Source of the DNA: Bacteroidales bacterium
GTDB lineage: Bacteria; Bacteroidota; Bacteroidia; Bacteroidales; UBA932
Length of the DNA: 64,000 nt
Reading direction: 5' to 3'
NCBI GenBank assembly: GCA_017477465.1
Contig: JAFUVU010000007.1
Coordinates: forward strand, 1 to 64,000
A program made the translations under genes and the position numbers. Position 1 is the stretch's first letter. Each line of letters opens with the position of its first letter. Positions 51,996-61,782 of this stretch are shown in pieces. Under the pieces are notes generated by a model. That model had not been told where the DNA came from. It saw only the letters and a list, made by a program, of their open reading frames with translations, and ran no database searches.

Positions 51996-53908
51996 GCAAA
52001 CGGCAGAGTGAAATAAAGGACAACATCGAAAACCGCGACAGAATCCACGTGGTGATGTTCTTCCTGTCCCTGCTGTTTATGGTGCTGGGAATAGTGATAG
52101 TGGTTTGGATTATAAAGATTCAGGCCACCTATACCGTGGACGAAAGGGTGATCGGCCTGTTCCGTCCCACCGAGCAGAAGCACGTCGAAACCCCTGTGCG
52201 CGGACGCATCCTGGCCACCGACGGGCGGCCGATGGCCATATCGGCCCCTCTGTACGATGTTTACATGGACTGCACAGTGCGCAAACAGGAGTATGAGGAA
52301 AACGGGAAAAGCGACGCAGAGCAGCAGTGGCGCGCAAAAGCCCGCGAGCTGTCCACTTACCTGAGCAACGAATTCCGCGACAAGAGTGCCGATGCATACG
52401 CAAAAGCCATCCTCGAAGGACGCGACAAGGGCAGCAAGTACCTTCGCATCCAGCGGAATATCGACCTTAGCACCCTCCAGAAAGTAAAGACCTTCCCGCT
52501 GTTCAAGGAAGGACCATACACCGGCGGAATCATTGTCCAGGAGCACGAGGAGCGCATTTATCCTTACGACTCGCTGGCCCGCCGCGTTATCGGCTACGTG
52601 AAAGAGCAGAACAGAATCGGCCTGGAATCCAGCTTTGACACAGAGCTGCACGGCCGCGACGGCTACGAATGGCGCAGAGTAACCGACAACAAGCGTTGGA
52701 TCAGGGACCTGGATTCGACGGTCGTCAAAGTTGAAGACGGAAAAGACATCCGCACAACCCTGAACGTGGATTTCCAGGACATTGCCGACAAAGCCCTCCG
52801 CGCCCAGATAAACGCCAACGAAGACATCCGTGCAGGCATCTGCATCATCATGGAAGCCAAGACCGGGGCCATTCGCGCCATGGTCAACCTTTCCCGCGGC
52901 GCAACGCCCCAGACTACGCTTTGGGAGCGTGAAAACCTCTGCCTGAGGGAAGTGGGCGAACAAGGCTCGGTGATGAAGACAGTCACCCTGCTTTCTGTAG
53001 TGGAAGACGGCTTTGTAAAGAGTCTGGAGCAGACCATTCCCACAAACAACGGCTTCGTACCCAATTACAAGCAGGACGTACACATCCTGGACTATCAGCG
53101 TGAAACCGGCCGCAGGGACATATCGGTAATGCACGGCTTTGAGATTTCTTCAAACTACGTATTCACATACCTGGCCGAAAAATGCTACGGCGAGAATCCG
53201 CAGGAGCTTTTCGACCACATCTACTCATATCGCCTCGGCGAAGCCTTCGACTTTGACATCACCGGACTCGGCAAGCCGGTTGTAAACCGTCCCGGCACGC
53301 CCGGCTGGTCAAAAACCACATTGGGCACCACCGCTTACGGTTATGGCATGAGCGTCACTCCCCTGCACGTCGCCACTTTCTACAACGGCATCGCCAACAA
53401 AGGGCGCATGATGAAGCCTTATCTCGTAGAAAGCATCGAAAAGGACGGGAAGGTTCTCCGCCAGTTCGTTCCATCGGCCCTCAACGAGAGCATCTGCTCC
53501 AAAGCGACTGCCGATACAGTGACAAGGGCACTCCGAAGCGTCGTGAACAGCGGTACGGCAACCCGCCTGAGGAGCGCGAAGCTGTCCGTCTGCGGCAAAA
53601 CCGGAACGGCGCAGGTGGTTCTCTCCCCCGAAGAGCGCAAAGGCAGCTCCGACCCTTACCACGACACCATGGGCCGCAAGAAGAACCAGGGTACATTCGT
53701 AGGCTTCTTCCCTGCCGAAGATCCCAAATACACCATCCTGGTGACAGTATATTCCTACCTCTCCGGAAAGAGCTTCTACGGCGGCACGATGCCGGCCCTC
53801 GCAGTGAGAGAGATTGTGGACAAGATTTACGCCCTGGACGGCGACTGGGCAGCTGAAATACGCCCCACCGCCAGCGTCCCGGTCATGAAAGATAATGTGA
53901 AAGAATGA
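51992..53908 (+). CDS. ftsI: Peptidoglycan transpeptidase FtsI (PBP2/PBP3 type)
   Basis: Septal murein transpeptidase. The 638-residue bitopic protein has a membrane helix at about 20-43, a dimerisation domain, and the penicillin-binding domain with the three motifs: SVMK (S326, K329, inside EQGSVMKT), SSN (386-388) and KTG (536-538, GKTGTAQV). The family often ends in a PASTA domain; here the protein stops after the transpeptidase domain. It overlaps ftsL and murE by 4 bp each. Confidence 0.95.
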   Translation: MSKRQSEIKDNIENRDRIHVVMFFLSLLFMVLGIVIVVWIIKIQATYTVDERVIGLFRPTEQKHVETPVRGRILATDGRPMAISAPLYDVYMDCTVRKQEYEENGKSDAEQQWRAKARELSTYLSNEFRDKSADAYAKAILEGRDKGSKYLRIQRNIDLSTLQKVKTFPLFKEGPYTGGIIVQEHEERIYPYDSLARRVIGYVKEQNRIGLESSFDTELHGRDGYEWRRVTDNKRWIRDLDSTVVKVEDGKDIRTTLNVDFQDIADKALRAQINANEDIRAGICIIMEAKTGAIRAMVNLSRGATPQTTLWERENLCLREVGEQGSVMKTVTLLSVVEDGFVKSLEQTIPTNNGFVPNYKQDVHILDYQRETGRRDISVMHGFEISSNYVFTYLAEKCYGENPQELFDHIYSYRLGEAFDFDITGLGKPVVNRPGTPGWSKTTLGTTAYGYGMSVTPLHVATFYNGIANKGRMMKPYLVESIEKDGKVLRQFVPSALNESICSKATADTVTRALRSVVNSGTATRLRSAKLSVCGKTGTAQVVLSPEERKGSSDPYHDTMGRKKNQGTFVGFFPAEDPKYTILVTVYSYLSGKSFYGGTMPALAVREIVDKIYALDGDWAAEIRPTASVPVMKDNVKE

Positions 53909-55311
53909 AACTGAGAGAACTCATACAGAATACCGACGCCACCATCCTCAGCGGCAGCCCGGATACGGAGGTCACCTCAATCCGCAGTGACTCCAGGCAA
54001 GTTGTGCCCGGCAGCCTCTTCATCGCCGTAAAAGGATACGAAAGCGACGGACACGACTATATCCCGCAGGCTCTTGCCGCAGGCGCATCGGCAGTGGTGG
54101 ATGCATCCAGGAAAGACCTTGCCCTTATTGCCGATGCCTTCTACGGCCACCCTTCCGGGAAACTCACCCTGGTCGGCATCACCGGCACAAACGGCAAAAC
54201 CACCACGGTAACCCTGCTGTACCACCTTTTCATGCATCTGGGATACTCCTGCGGCTTACTGTCAACGATAGCCAACTACGTGGGCACAAAGCGTTTAGAG
54301 ACAGCCAACACTACCGTCGACCCCATCACCTTGAACAGCCTTCTGGCCCAGATGGTGGAAGAAGGCTGCGAGTATTGCTTCATGGAGGTAAGCTCCATCG
54401 GCGTTGAACAGGACCGCGTAACCGGGCTGGAATTCGCCCTTGGCATCTTCTCCAACCTCACCCACGACCATCTGGACTATCACAAGACCTTTGCCGAGTA
54501 CCTCCGCTGCAAGAAGCTCTTCTTCGACATGCTTCCTGCCACCGCCACCGCCCTCATCAACATCGACGACAAGCACGGCGACGTGATGGTGCAGAACACC
54601 AAGGCAAAAGTAGTCAGCTATTCTGTAAAAGGCCTTGCCGACCACACCGCCCGCATCCTGGAACAGAGCTTCGAAGGCATGCTCCTGAAGATCGACGGCA
54701 CGGAAACCTGGTGCAGGCTGATCGGCCTTCACAATGCATACAATCTGCTGGCGATATACAGCGCTGCAGTATGCCTGGGAGCGGATTCGACCGAAACGCT
54801 CATCGCCCTCTCCAAGTTGGAGTCGGCCCCCGGAAGGCTGGAGAACCTCAGGGGTCCCCGCGACATTACCGTCGTCATCGACTACGCCCACACTCCCGAC
54901 GCACTGGACAACGTGCTCACAACGCTGAGGGCGATTGACAAGGACCGCCAGCTGATATGCCTGTTCGGCTGCGGAGGCGACCGCGACAAGACAAAGCGTC
55001 CCGAAATGGCCCAGATAGCAGAAGCCAAGGCCGACCGCATCATCATCACTTCCGACAATCCCCGCACCGAGGATCCCGAAGCGATAATTGCCGACATCCG
55101 CGCCGGATTAAGCCTGAAAGGCCGCGCCAAATCGCTGATAATCACAGACAGAACAGAAGCCATACGCACTGCCATACTCACGGCGCCCGAAGGAGCCACC
55201 ATCCTGCTTGCAGGCAAAGGTCATGAGACATATCAGATAGTGGGCAGGCAGAAGCTCCACCTTGACGAAAAAGAAATCGTGAACGAAACCTTCAAACTCA
55301 TTTTGCAATGA
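53905..55311 (+). CDS. murE: UDP-MurNAc-tripeptide synthetase MurE (meso-DAP type)
   Basis: Adds meso-diaminopimelate to UDP-MurNAc-L-Ala-D-Glu. The 468-residue Mur ligase has the ATP loop GTNGKTT at 94-100, the CFMEVSSIG segment and HDHLDYHKTFAEY, and the DNPRTEDP motif at 384-391. DNPR is the meso-DAP specificity signature, so the wall is probably of the A1-gamma type. It overlaps ftsI and mraY by 4 bp each. Confidence 0.97.
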   Translation: MKLRELIQNTDATILSGSPDTEVTSIRSDSRQVVPGSLFIAVKGYESDGHDYIPQALAAGASAVVDASRKDLALIADAFYGHPSGKLTLVGITGTNGKTTTVTLLYHLFMHLGYSCGLLSTIANYVGTKRLETANTTVDPITLNSLLAQMVEEGCEYCFMEVSSIGVEQDRVTGLEFALGIFSNLTHDHLDYHKTFAEYLRCKKLFFDMLPATATALINIDDKHGDVMVQNTKAKVVSYSVKGLADHTARILEQSFEGMLLKIDGTETWCRLIGLHNAYNLLAIYSAAVCLGADSTETLIALSKLESAPGRLENLRGPRDITVVIDYAHTPDALDNVLTTLRAIDKDRQLICLFGCGGDRDKTKRPEMAQIAEAKADRIIITSDNPRTEDPEAIIADIRAGLSLKGRAKSLIITDRTEAIRTAILTAPEGATILLAGKGHETYQIVGRQKLHLDEKEIVNETFKLILQ

Positions 55312-56600
55312 TTTACCATCTGTTTCAATATCTGGAGTCGATAGGAGTTGATTTCCCCGGTATCGGCCTCATGCATTACCTGAGCTTCCGCGCCATGATG
55401 GCCGCCGGAACGGCGATCGCCGTGTCCCTGCTGGCCGGAAAGCGCATCATTAAATGGCTGCAGCGCAAGCAGATCGGTGAAACAGTGCGCGATTTGGGTT
55501 TGGAAGGTCAGATCCAGAAAAAAGGCACCCCCACCATGGGCGGCATCATCATCCTCCTGTCCATCCTGAGCGGCGTGCTGCTTTTCTGCGACCTCACCAA
55601 CATCTACATCATCCTTCTGATTATAAGCACTCTATGGTGCGGCGCCTTAGGATTTGCCGACGATTACATCAAAGTCTTCAAACACAATAAGGAAGGCATG
55701 TCGGAAAAGGGCAAGCTCCTTGGACAGATAGTGCTAGGCTTCATCGTAGGACTCACAGTCTGGATGAGCCCCGACATCGTAGTGCGTGAAAAGGTGGAAG
55801 TGAAAGAAAGCATAGAGCGCACCCTGGATACCGAAACGACGGTAACTTCGGGCCGATACGTGCAGGAAGACGTGGTCAAGAGCACCAAGACCACCATCCC
55901 CTTCGTGAAAAACCACGAATTTGACTATCGCTGGTTGTCGCCGGTGAAAGGCGCCTGGGGATGGTACGCAAAATGGGCCATCTACGTACTCATGATCGTG
56001 CTTGTTATTACAGCCTGCTCCAATGGCACCAACCTAACCGACGGACTGGACGGACTGGCGGCCGGGACATCGGCAATAGTGGGTATCGTACTGGGCATAA
56101 TAGCCTGGCTGGGAGGTAACCTTATCGATTCCAACTTCCTCAATATCATGTATATCCCCGGCTCGGGAGAAATGGCCATCTTCCTCAGCGCCTTCGTGGG
56201 TGCACTGGTAGGATTCCTTTGGTACAACTCCTTCCCCGCCCAGGTATTCATGGGTGACACCGGAAGCCTGGCAATCGGCGGCATCATCGGCGTCAGCGCC
56301 GTGCTCATGCGCAAGGAACTGCTTCTGCCCCTGCTTTGCGGCATTTTCTTAACCGAAAGCCTGTCGGTCCTGATGCAGCGTTTCTGGTTCAAGTTCACAC
56401 GCAAGCGTACCGGAACCGGCCAGCGCATCTGGAGCATGACGCCGCTCCATCACCATTTCCAGGACAAAAAGGCGCCCGACGGGCCGGTAATCTTCCCCAA
56501 ACCCGTTCCCGCGCAGCATGAAGCAAAAATAACAGTCCGTTTCTGGATTGTAGGAATTATACTGGCAGTAAGCACTTTGGCTTTGTTAAAGATTAGGTAG
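55308..56600 (+). CDS. mraY: Phospho-MurNAc-pentapeptide transferase MraY
   Basis: Makes lipid I at the inner membrane from UDP-MurNAc-pentapeptide and undecaprenyl phosphate. The 430-residue polytopic protein has GTPTMGG, FADDYIKVFK, the NLTDGLDGLAAG catalytic Asp region, FMGDTGSLAIGG, and the Bacteroidota-type hydrophilic loop (about 155-205, between VWMSPD and WLSPVKGA) that makes it longer than the E. coli protein. It overlaps murE by 4 bp; murD follows after 3 bp. Confidence 0.97.
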   Translation: MIYHLFQYLESIGVDFPGIGLMHYLSFRAMMAAGTAIAVSLLAGKRIIKWLQRKQIGETVRDLGLEGQIQKKGTPTMGGIIILLSILSGVLLFCDLTNIYIILLIISTLWCGALGFADDYIKVFKHNKEGMSEKGKLLGQIVLGFIVGLTVWMSPDIVVREKVEVKESIERTLDTETTVTSGRYVQEDVVKSTKTTIPFVKNHEFDYRWLSPVKGAWGWYAKWAIYVLMIVLVITACSNGTNLTDGLDGLAAGTSAIVGIVLGIIAWLGGNLIDSNFLNIMYIPGSGEMAIFLSAFVGALVGFLWYNSFPAQVFMGDTGSLAIGGIIGVSAVLMRKELLLPLLCGIFLTESLSVLMQRFWFKFTRKRTGTGQRIWSMTPLHHHFQDKKAPDGPVIFPKPVPAQHEAKITVRFWIVGIILAVSTLALLKIR

Positions 56601-56603
56601 TCT

Positions 56604-57938
56604 ATGTCAAGAGTAGTAGTTTTAGGAGGTGCCGAAAGCGGAGTAGGCGCCGCAGTTCTGGCAAAAGTAAAAGGATTCGATGTGTTCCTCAGCGACAAGG
56701 GGCAGATCAAGGAGCAGTATGCGCAGGAACTACGCAAATGGGACATTCCCTTCGAAGAGGGACAACACACGGAGGATCTTATCCTCAATGCCGACGAGGT
56801 TGTAAAGTCGCCCGGCATTCCCGGCACCGTGCCCATGGTGCAGAAAATCCGCGAAAAAGGCATCAGAGTTGTGTCGGAGATAGAATTTGCAAGCCGATAC
56901 GACTCGGCCAAGAAGATTTGCATTACAGGGTCGAACGGCAAGACGACCACCACTTCGCTCATTTACTACCTGCTGCAGAACGCCGGCCTCAACGTGGGAC
57001 TGGGCGGCAATATCGGCAAGAGCTACGCTTATCAGGTAGCTACCGAGCATTTCGATTATTATGTCCTGGAAATCAGCAGTTTCCAGCTTGACGACATTTA
57101 CGACTTCCGCCCGGACATCGCCATTATCACCAATATCACTCCCGACCATCTTGACCGCTACGACCACAAGATGGAGAATTACGTGGCCGCCAAGTTCAAT
57201 ATCACAAAGAACCTCACCAGGGACGACTGCTTCATCTTCGATTCCGATGACGAAATTACCGTAGGACATCTGTCCAAGATAGTGCTTCGATGCAAGATGC
57301 TCCCCTTCTCCCAGGAGAAAGAGCTCGAGCAGGGTGCATTCTTGAAGGATGACAGAATTGTCCTCCGTTACGACAAGCAGGAAACAGACGTATTCCTGGA
57401 GGAACTTGCCCTTGGCGGCAAGCACAATATCTACAACTCCATGGCCGCCGCCCTGGCAGCAAAGGTGACAGGCATCGAGAACGATGTCATCCGCAAGTCG
57501 CTGTCCACGTTCCAGCCCATCGAGCATCGCCTGGAGCCGGTTCTCAGCATCAAGGACGTGCTTTATATCAACGACTCCAAGGCCACCAACGTGGATTCGG
57601 CCTGGTACGCGCTCGAGTGCCAGAAGCGTCCGGTCGTGTGGATTGTCGGCGGCACTGACAAGGGCAACGACTACAGCGTCCTCAACAATCTGGTGCGCGA
57701 AAAAGTGAAAGCCATCGTGTGCCTGGGTGTGGACAACAGCAAGATTCACGCAGCGTTCGATGGCATGGTAGATAAAATCACCGACGCATCGTCGGCCAAG
57801 GAAGCGGTGGAAAAGGCTTCCGCTTTTGCCGATGCTGGCGACGTAGTGCTCCTGAGCCCCTGCTGCGCCAGCTTCGACCTTTTCAAGAATTACGAAGACA
57901 GGGGCGAGCAGTTCAAAGCTGCCGTCCGCAGCCTGTAA
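56604..57938 (+). CDS. murD: UDP-MurNAc-L-alanine:D-glutamate ligase MurD
   Basis: Adds D-glutamate, supplied by MurI, to UDP-MurNAc-L-Ala. The 444-residue ligase has an N-terminal Rossmann-like segment (RVVVLGGAESGVGAAV), the ATP loop GSNGKTTTTS (about 111-120), NITPDHLDRY, and INDSKATN in the C-terminal domain. It begins 3 bp after mraY and is 6 bp before ftsW. Confidence 0.96.
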   Translation: MSRVVVLGGAESGVGAAVLAKVKGFDVFLSDKGQIKEQYAQELRKWDIPFEEGQHTEDLILNADEVVKSPGIPGTVPMVQKIREKGIRVVSEIEFASRYDSAKKICITGSNGKTTTTSLIYYLLQNAGLNVGLGGNIGKSYAYQVATEHFDYYVLEISSFQLDDIYDFRPDIAIITNITPDHLDRYDHKMENYVAAKFNITKNLTRDDCFIFDSDDEITVGHLSKIVLRCKMLPFSQEKELEQGAFLKDDRIVLRYDKQETDVFLEELALGGKHNIYNSMAAALAAKVTGIENDVIRKSLSTFQPIEHRLEPVLSIKDVLYINDSKATNVDSAWYALECQKRPVVWIVGGTDKGNDYSVLNNLVREKVKAIVCLGVDNSKIHAAFDGMVDKITDASSAKEAVEKASAFADAGDVVLLSPCCASFDLFKNYEDRGEQFKAAVRSL

Positions 57939-57944
57939 AAGACT

Positions 57945-59306
57945 ATGCCTGAAGAGAAGAAAAGCAGCAACACCTTTCTGGGGCACCTGACCTCGGTGAT
58001 GGACCGTTTCAGCGGCGACAAGGTAATCTTTCTGATCGCCCTGTTCCTGATGCTCATCTCCGTGATTTCGGTGTTCTCCTCAACCCCGCGCCTTGCCAAC
58101 GACACGGGGAGCGACCGTGTAAGCATCATGGTGGACCAGCTCAAGGTGGTTGCTCTGGGCTTTTTCATCATCTTCTCGCTGTATTACTTTGGACGCACGG
58201 AATGGTACCGGAAGCTGTCCCAGCTTGGATTCATACTTAGTTTCGGGGCGCTTGCCATTCTGGTACTGAACCTGAATCTGGGCTTTGTGAGAGCCGGCGA
58301 AATCAACGGTGCCCGACGCATCCTGATGGTTGCAGGCAAACAGATTCATATCTACGAATTCGTGAAACTTTTCATGATAATGTACCTTGGCTGGGCCTTG
58401 GACACATTCAAGAGACACGAATTCAAGTGGTTGCCACGCATCGCCAGGCATTTTGAGCGCCTGTCTTTCCTCGAGCAGGACATCTGGCAAAAAATATTTT
58501 ACATTTACGTTCCCATCATCCTCACGACGCTGATGGTAATGATGGGTTCGAACTCCAGCGCGCTGTTTATGGGAGGCATCATGGTGCTTATGGTGCTTGT
58601 AGGCGGCATTGACTGGCGGGATATCGGCTATGTCGTACTGGTAGGGATCGTGGGCGTCGGCGCACTGTTCGGCGCATACAAGGCCGGCTGGCTGGAAGGC
58701 AGCCGATTCGGCACCGCCATCGGCCGAATAACGCAGGACGATGACGCCACCATGCAGCAGCTGATTAATTCCAAGCGGGAGTCGCTGGAGTGGCGGAAGG
58801 CCCGCGCCAAACTGGATCAGCCTGTAGGAGCCCTGCTTGCCATCAAGGAAGGCGGACTGCTTGGAAAGGGCATCGGCAACAGTACGCAGAAATATCAGGT
58901 ACCTGTAATATTCGGCGACTACATGTTCAGCTTCATAGTTGAAGAAACCGGCATCTGGGGCGCCCTGATCCTGATAATACTGTATTTCAGCCTTCTGGCC
59001 CGCGGGACGATGGTGGCCAAAGAGTGCGACAGCTATTACGACAAGATGATAGTGACCGGGCTCATTATCCTGGTAACAGGGCAGGCCTTCATGCACATGG
59101 CCGTCAACGTACACCTGCCTCTGGTCCCCCAGACAGGACAGACGCTCCCGCTGGTGAGTCACGGTACGAATTCCTTCCTGGTGTTCAGCCTCGTGTTCGG
59201 CATTTTGCTGTCGATATCTAAGGACGCCCGGGAGAATATGGCCCGCCGCGAAGCGGAAGCAGCCCCCATATTGGAACATAATTGGACGCAAGATACTACT
59301 GCCTAA
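57945..59306 (+). CDS. ftsW: Lipid II polymerase FtsW
   Basis: SEDS-family glycosyltransferase that builds septal glycan strands with FtsI. The 453-residue polytopic protein has about ten membrane helices and conserved segments of the family: GARRILMVAGKQIHIYEFVKL near 120, SNSSALFMGGIM near 200, QKYQVPVIFGDYMFSFIVEETG near 310 and LVPQTGQTLPLVSHGTNSFL near 390. It overlaps murG by 1 bp (TAATG). Confidence 0.95.
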   Translation: MPEEKKSSNTFLGHLTSVMDRFSGDKVIFLIALFLMLISVISVFSSTPRLANDTGSDRVSIMVDQLKVVALGFFIIFSLYYFGRTEWYRKLSQLGFILSFGALAILVLNLNLGFVRAGEINGARRILMVAGKQIHIYEFVKLFMIMYLGWALDTFKRHEFKWLPRIARHFERLSFLEQDIWQKIFYIYVPIILTTLMVMMGSNSSALFMGGIMVLMVLVGGIDWRDIGYVVLVGIVGVGALFGAYKAGWLEGSRFGTAIGRITQDDDATMQQLINSKRESLEWRKARAKLDQPVGALLAIKEGGLLGKGIGNSTQKYQVPVIFGDYMFSFIVEETGIWGALILIILYFSLLARGTMVAKECDSYYDKMIVTGLIILVTGQAFMHMAVNVHLPLVPQTGQTLPLVSHGTNSFLVFSLVFGILLSISKDARENMARREAEAAPILEHNWTQDTTA

Positions 59307-60436
59307 TGGAATACAAAGCAATAAAAGCCATAATCAGCGGAGGCGGCACGGGAGGTCACATCTTCCCTGCCGTGTCCATTGCACATAAGCTCAAGGAACT
59401 GAATCCCGACACGCAGATACTGTTTGTAGGTGCGCAAGGGAAAATGGAAATGGAAAAAGTACCTGCCGAAGGCTTTGAAATCGTAGGCCTTCCGATGGTG
59501 GGCATGCAGCGCCAGTTCAGCTTTAAGAACCTGATGAACAACCTCACGGTACCGTTCAGGGTTGTCGGCAGCGTAATGGAGGCGCGTTCCATAGTCAAGA
59601 AATTCCAGCCCGACGTTGCGGTGGGTGTAGGCGGTTATGCCAGCGCTCCCCTGCTTTGGGCGGCCACGGGGATGAAAATACCGTCCCTCATACAGGAGCA
59701 GAACGGTTTTGCAGGCGCCACGAACAAGATTCTGGGCGGCCGTGTCCAATCCATCTGCGTAGCCTACGAAGGCATGGAAAAATTCTTCCCGGCCGACAAA
59801 ATAGTCCTATCCGGCAATCCTATCCGTCCTTCCGTATCAGTTCCTGCCACGCCCGAAATGAAGGCCGAAGCACTGACCTACTACGGATTATCGGCCCAAA
59901 AACGCCACCTGTTCATAGTTGGCGGCAGCCTCGGAAGCGGCACTCTCAACCGTGCGATGAAGCATTGGATCCAGGACGGCTGTCCCGGTGGCGAAGGAAT
60001 AGAAATAATCTGGCAATGCGGGAAATACTATAAGAAGGACGTCGATGAATTCATGGCCGCACATCCGGACGTCAAAGGCATCAAGGCCTACGATTTCATA
60101 GCCAGGATGGACCTTGCATTCGCCGCTGCCGATGTAGTCATCTCCCGCAGCGGAGCCTCCACGGTGTCGGAGATCTGCGCAATGGGCAAAGCCGCCATCT
60201 TCGTGCCTTCGCCCAACGTAGCCGAAGACCACCAGACTCACAACGCGATGGCACTGGTACGCAAGGACGCAGCGCTCCTGGTAAAAGATGCCGATGCGAT
60301 AGACGAGCTGATGCCCACTGCAATCGGCCTTCTAAAAAGCCCCGAGAAGATAAGCGCCTTGGAGAAGAACGCCGAGGCCATGGCCCTGCGTAGTGCTGCG
60401 CAAGTTATTTGTGACGAGATATATAAGTTAGTATGA
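59306..60436 (+). CDS. murG: Lipid II synthase MurG
   Basis: Adds GlcNAc to lipid I on the inner leaflet. The 376-residue GT28 enzyme has the G-loop ISGGGTGGHIFPAVSIA at the N-terminus, the acceptor segment GGYASAPLLWA, and in the C-terminal half VGGSLGSGTLNR, DVVISRSGASTVSEI and EDHQTHNAMAL. The ATG at 59306 overlaps the ftsW stop; an in-frame TTG upstream is not needed. It overlaps murC by 4 bp. Confidence 0.97.
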   Translation: MEYKAIKAIISGGGTGGHIFPAVSIAHKLKELNPDTQILFVGAQGKMEMEKVPAEGFEIVGLPMVGMQRQFSFKNLMNNLTVPFRVVGSVMEARSIVKKFQPDVAVGVGGYASAPLLWAATGMKIPSLIQEQNGFAGATNKILGGRVQSICVAYEGMEKFFPADKIVLSGNPIRPSVSVPATPEMKAEALTYYGLSAQKRHLFIVGGSLGSGTLNRAMKHWIQDGCPGGEGIEIIWQCGKYYKKDVDEFMAAHPDVKGIKAYDFIARMDLAFAAADVVISRSGASTVSEICAMGKAAIFVPSPNVAEDHQTHNAMALVRKDAALLVKDADAIDELMPTAIGLLKSPEKISALEKNAEAMALRSAAQVICDEIYKLV

Positions 60437-61782
60437 AATACGTTTACTTCATAGGAATCGGCGGTATCGGCATGTCGGCCCTTGCCCGCTACTACAAGTT
60501 CAAAGGCTTCGAGGTAGCCGGGTACGACCGAACCCCGTCAGAGCTCACTCACCAGCTGGAGAGCGAAGGCATCTCCGTACATTATGAAGACAGGCCGGAC
60601 CTGATTCCTGCCGACAAGGACGAAACGCTGGTAGTCTATACTCCTGCAGTTCCGGCCGACCTTGGAGAACTCACCAAGGCCCGCGAAGAAGGATACGCCC
60701 TTCTGAAGCGTTCCCGCACGCTGGGCGAAATCACCCGCGGACAGCGCTGTCTCGCCGTTGCCGGCACCCATGGGAAAACCACCACCTCAACTCTTACAGC
60801 ACACATCCTGACGGAATCGGGAGAAGGCTGCAGCGCCTTCCTCGGCGGCATTTCCCGCAATTACGGCAGCAATCTGCTGATGTCACACACTCCCACAGTA
60901 GTGGCCGAGGCGGACGAATTCGACCGCTCCTTCCTGCAGCTATTTCCGGAGATTGCAGTCATCACGGCGGTTGATCCCGACCACCTTGACATCTACGGCG
61001 ACTACGCCCATGTGGTAGAGGCCTTCAAAGCCTTCGCCTCCCAGGTAAGCGGTACGCTGATTGCCAAGAAGGGTACGCCTATCGGCCAGGAGGATACAAA
61101 AGCTAAGCTGCTCACTTACCATTATACCGACAAAGGGGCCGATTTCTACGCAGAGAATCCCACACCCGACGAATGCGGCTATTTCCACTACGACCTGCAT
61201 TGGCCAGGTGGCGTAATTGCCGATATCCGCGTAGGCGCTCCCGGCTGGGTAAACGCAGAAAACAGCATCGCGGCGGCAGCCATTGCACTCACTTACGGGA
61301 TTGCACCGGAGGCTGTGAAAGCCGCCATCGGCACTTTTGAAGGCGTCAAGAGGCGTCTGGAAGTGCATGTGAATACGCCGCATCTGAGTTACATCGACGA
61401 CTATGCCCACCACCCGGCAGAGCTGGCATCGGCAATCTCTTCTATGCGCGACATCTTCCCCGGACGCAAGCTGACGGCTATTTTCCAGCCTCACCTTTTT
61501 ACGCGTACGCGCGATTTCGCCGAGGAGTTCGCCGCTTCCCTCTCCAAGGTTGACAAATTAATCCTGCTGGACATTTATCCCGCACGCGAAGACCCTATCC
61601 CCGGAGTTACCTCAGAGATGATTTTCAAGGATGTGACCGCTCCCGAGAAGGTTCTTCTCAAAAAGGAAGAACTCATGGACTACCTGGCCGAAGAGCCGCT
61701 GGATGTCCTCGTAACTTTCGGAGCCGGCAACATCGACCGTTATATTGAACCCATTACCGACTTAGTAAAGAGCCGTTTATGA
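60433..61782 (+). CDS. murC: UDP-MurNAc:L-alanine ligase MurC
   Basis: Adds L-alanine to UDP-MurNAc, the first ligase of the Mur series. The 449-residue protein has GIGGIGMSALARYYK at the N-terminus, the ATP loop GTHGKTTTS (about 112-120), the EADEFDRSFL segment, DDYAHHPAEL and FQPHLFTRTRDFAEEF. It overlaps murG and ftsQ by 4 bp. No murF or ddl gene is in this cluster, as usual in the phylum. Confidence 0.97.
   Translation: MKYVYFIGIGGIGMSALARYYKFKGFEVAGYDRTPSELTHQLESEGISVHYEDRPDLIPADKDETLVVYTPAVPADLGELTKAREEGYALLKRSRTLGEITRGQRCLAVAGTHGKTTTSTLTAHILTESGEGCSAFLGGISRNYGSNLLMSHTPTVVAEADEFDRSFLQLFPEIAVITAVDPDHLDIYGDYAHVVEAFKAFASQVSGTLIAKKGTPIGQEDTKAKLLTYHYTDKGADFYAENPTPDECGYFHYDLHWPGGVIADIRVGAPGWVNAENSIAAAAIALTYGIAPEAVKAAIGTFEGVKRRLEVHVNTPHLSYIDDYAHHPAELASAISSMRDIFPGRKLTAIFQPHLFTRTRDFAEEFAASLSKVDKLILLDIYPAREDPIPGVTSEMIFKDVTAPEKVLLKKEELMDYLAEEPLDVLVTFGAGNIDRYIEPITDLVKSRL

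Noticed and set aside
51902..53134. Minus-strand open frame of 410 codons opposite ftsI
   Set aside because: Antisense shadow of ftsI, which has all three penicillin-binding motifs.
56730..59321. Minus-strand open frames of 418 and 413 codons opposite murD and ftsW
   Set aside because: Antisense shadows of confirmed genes in the same transcript.
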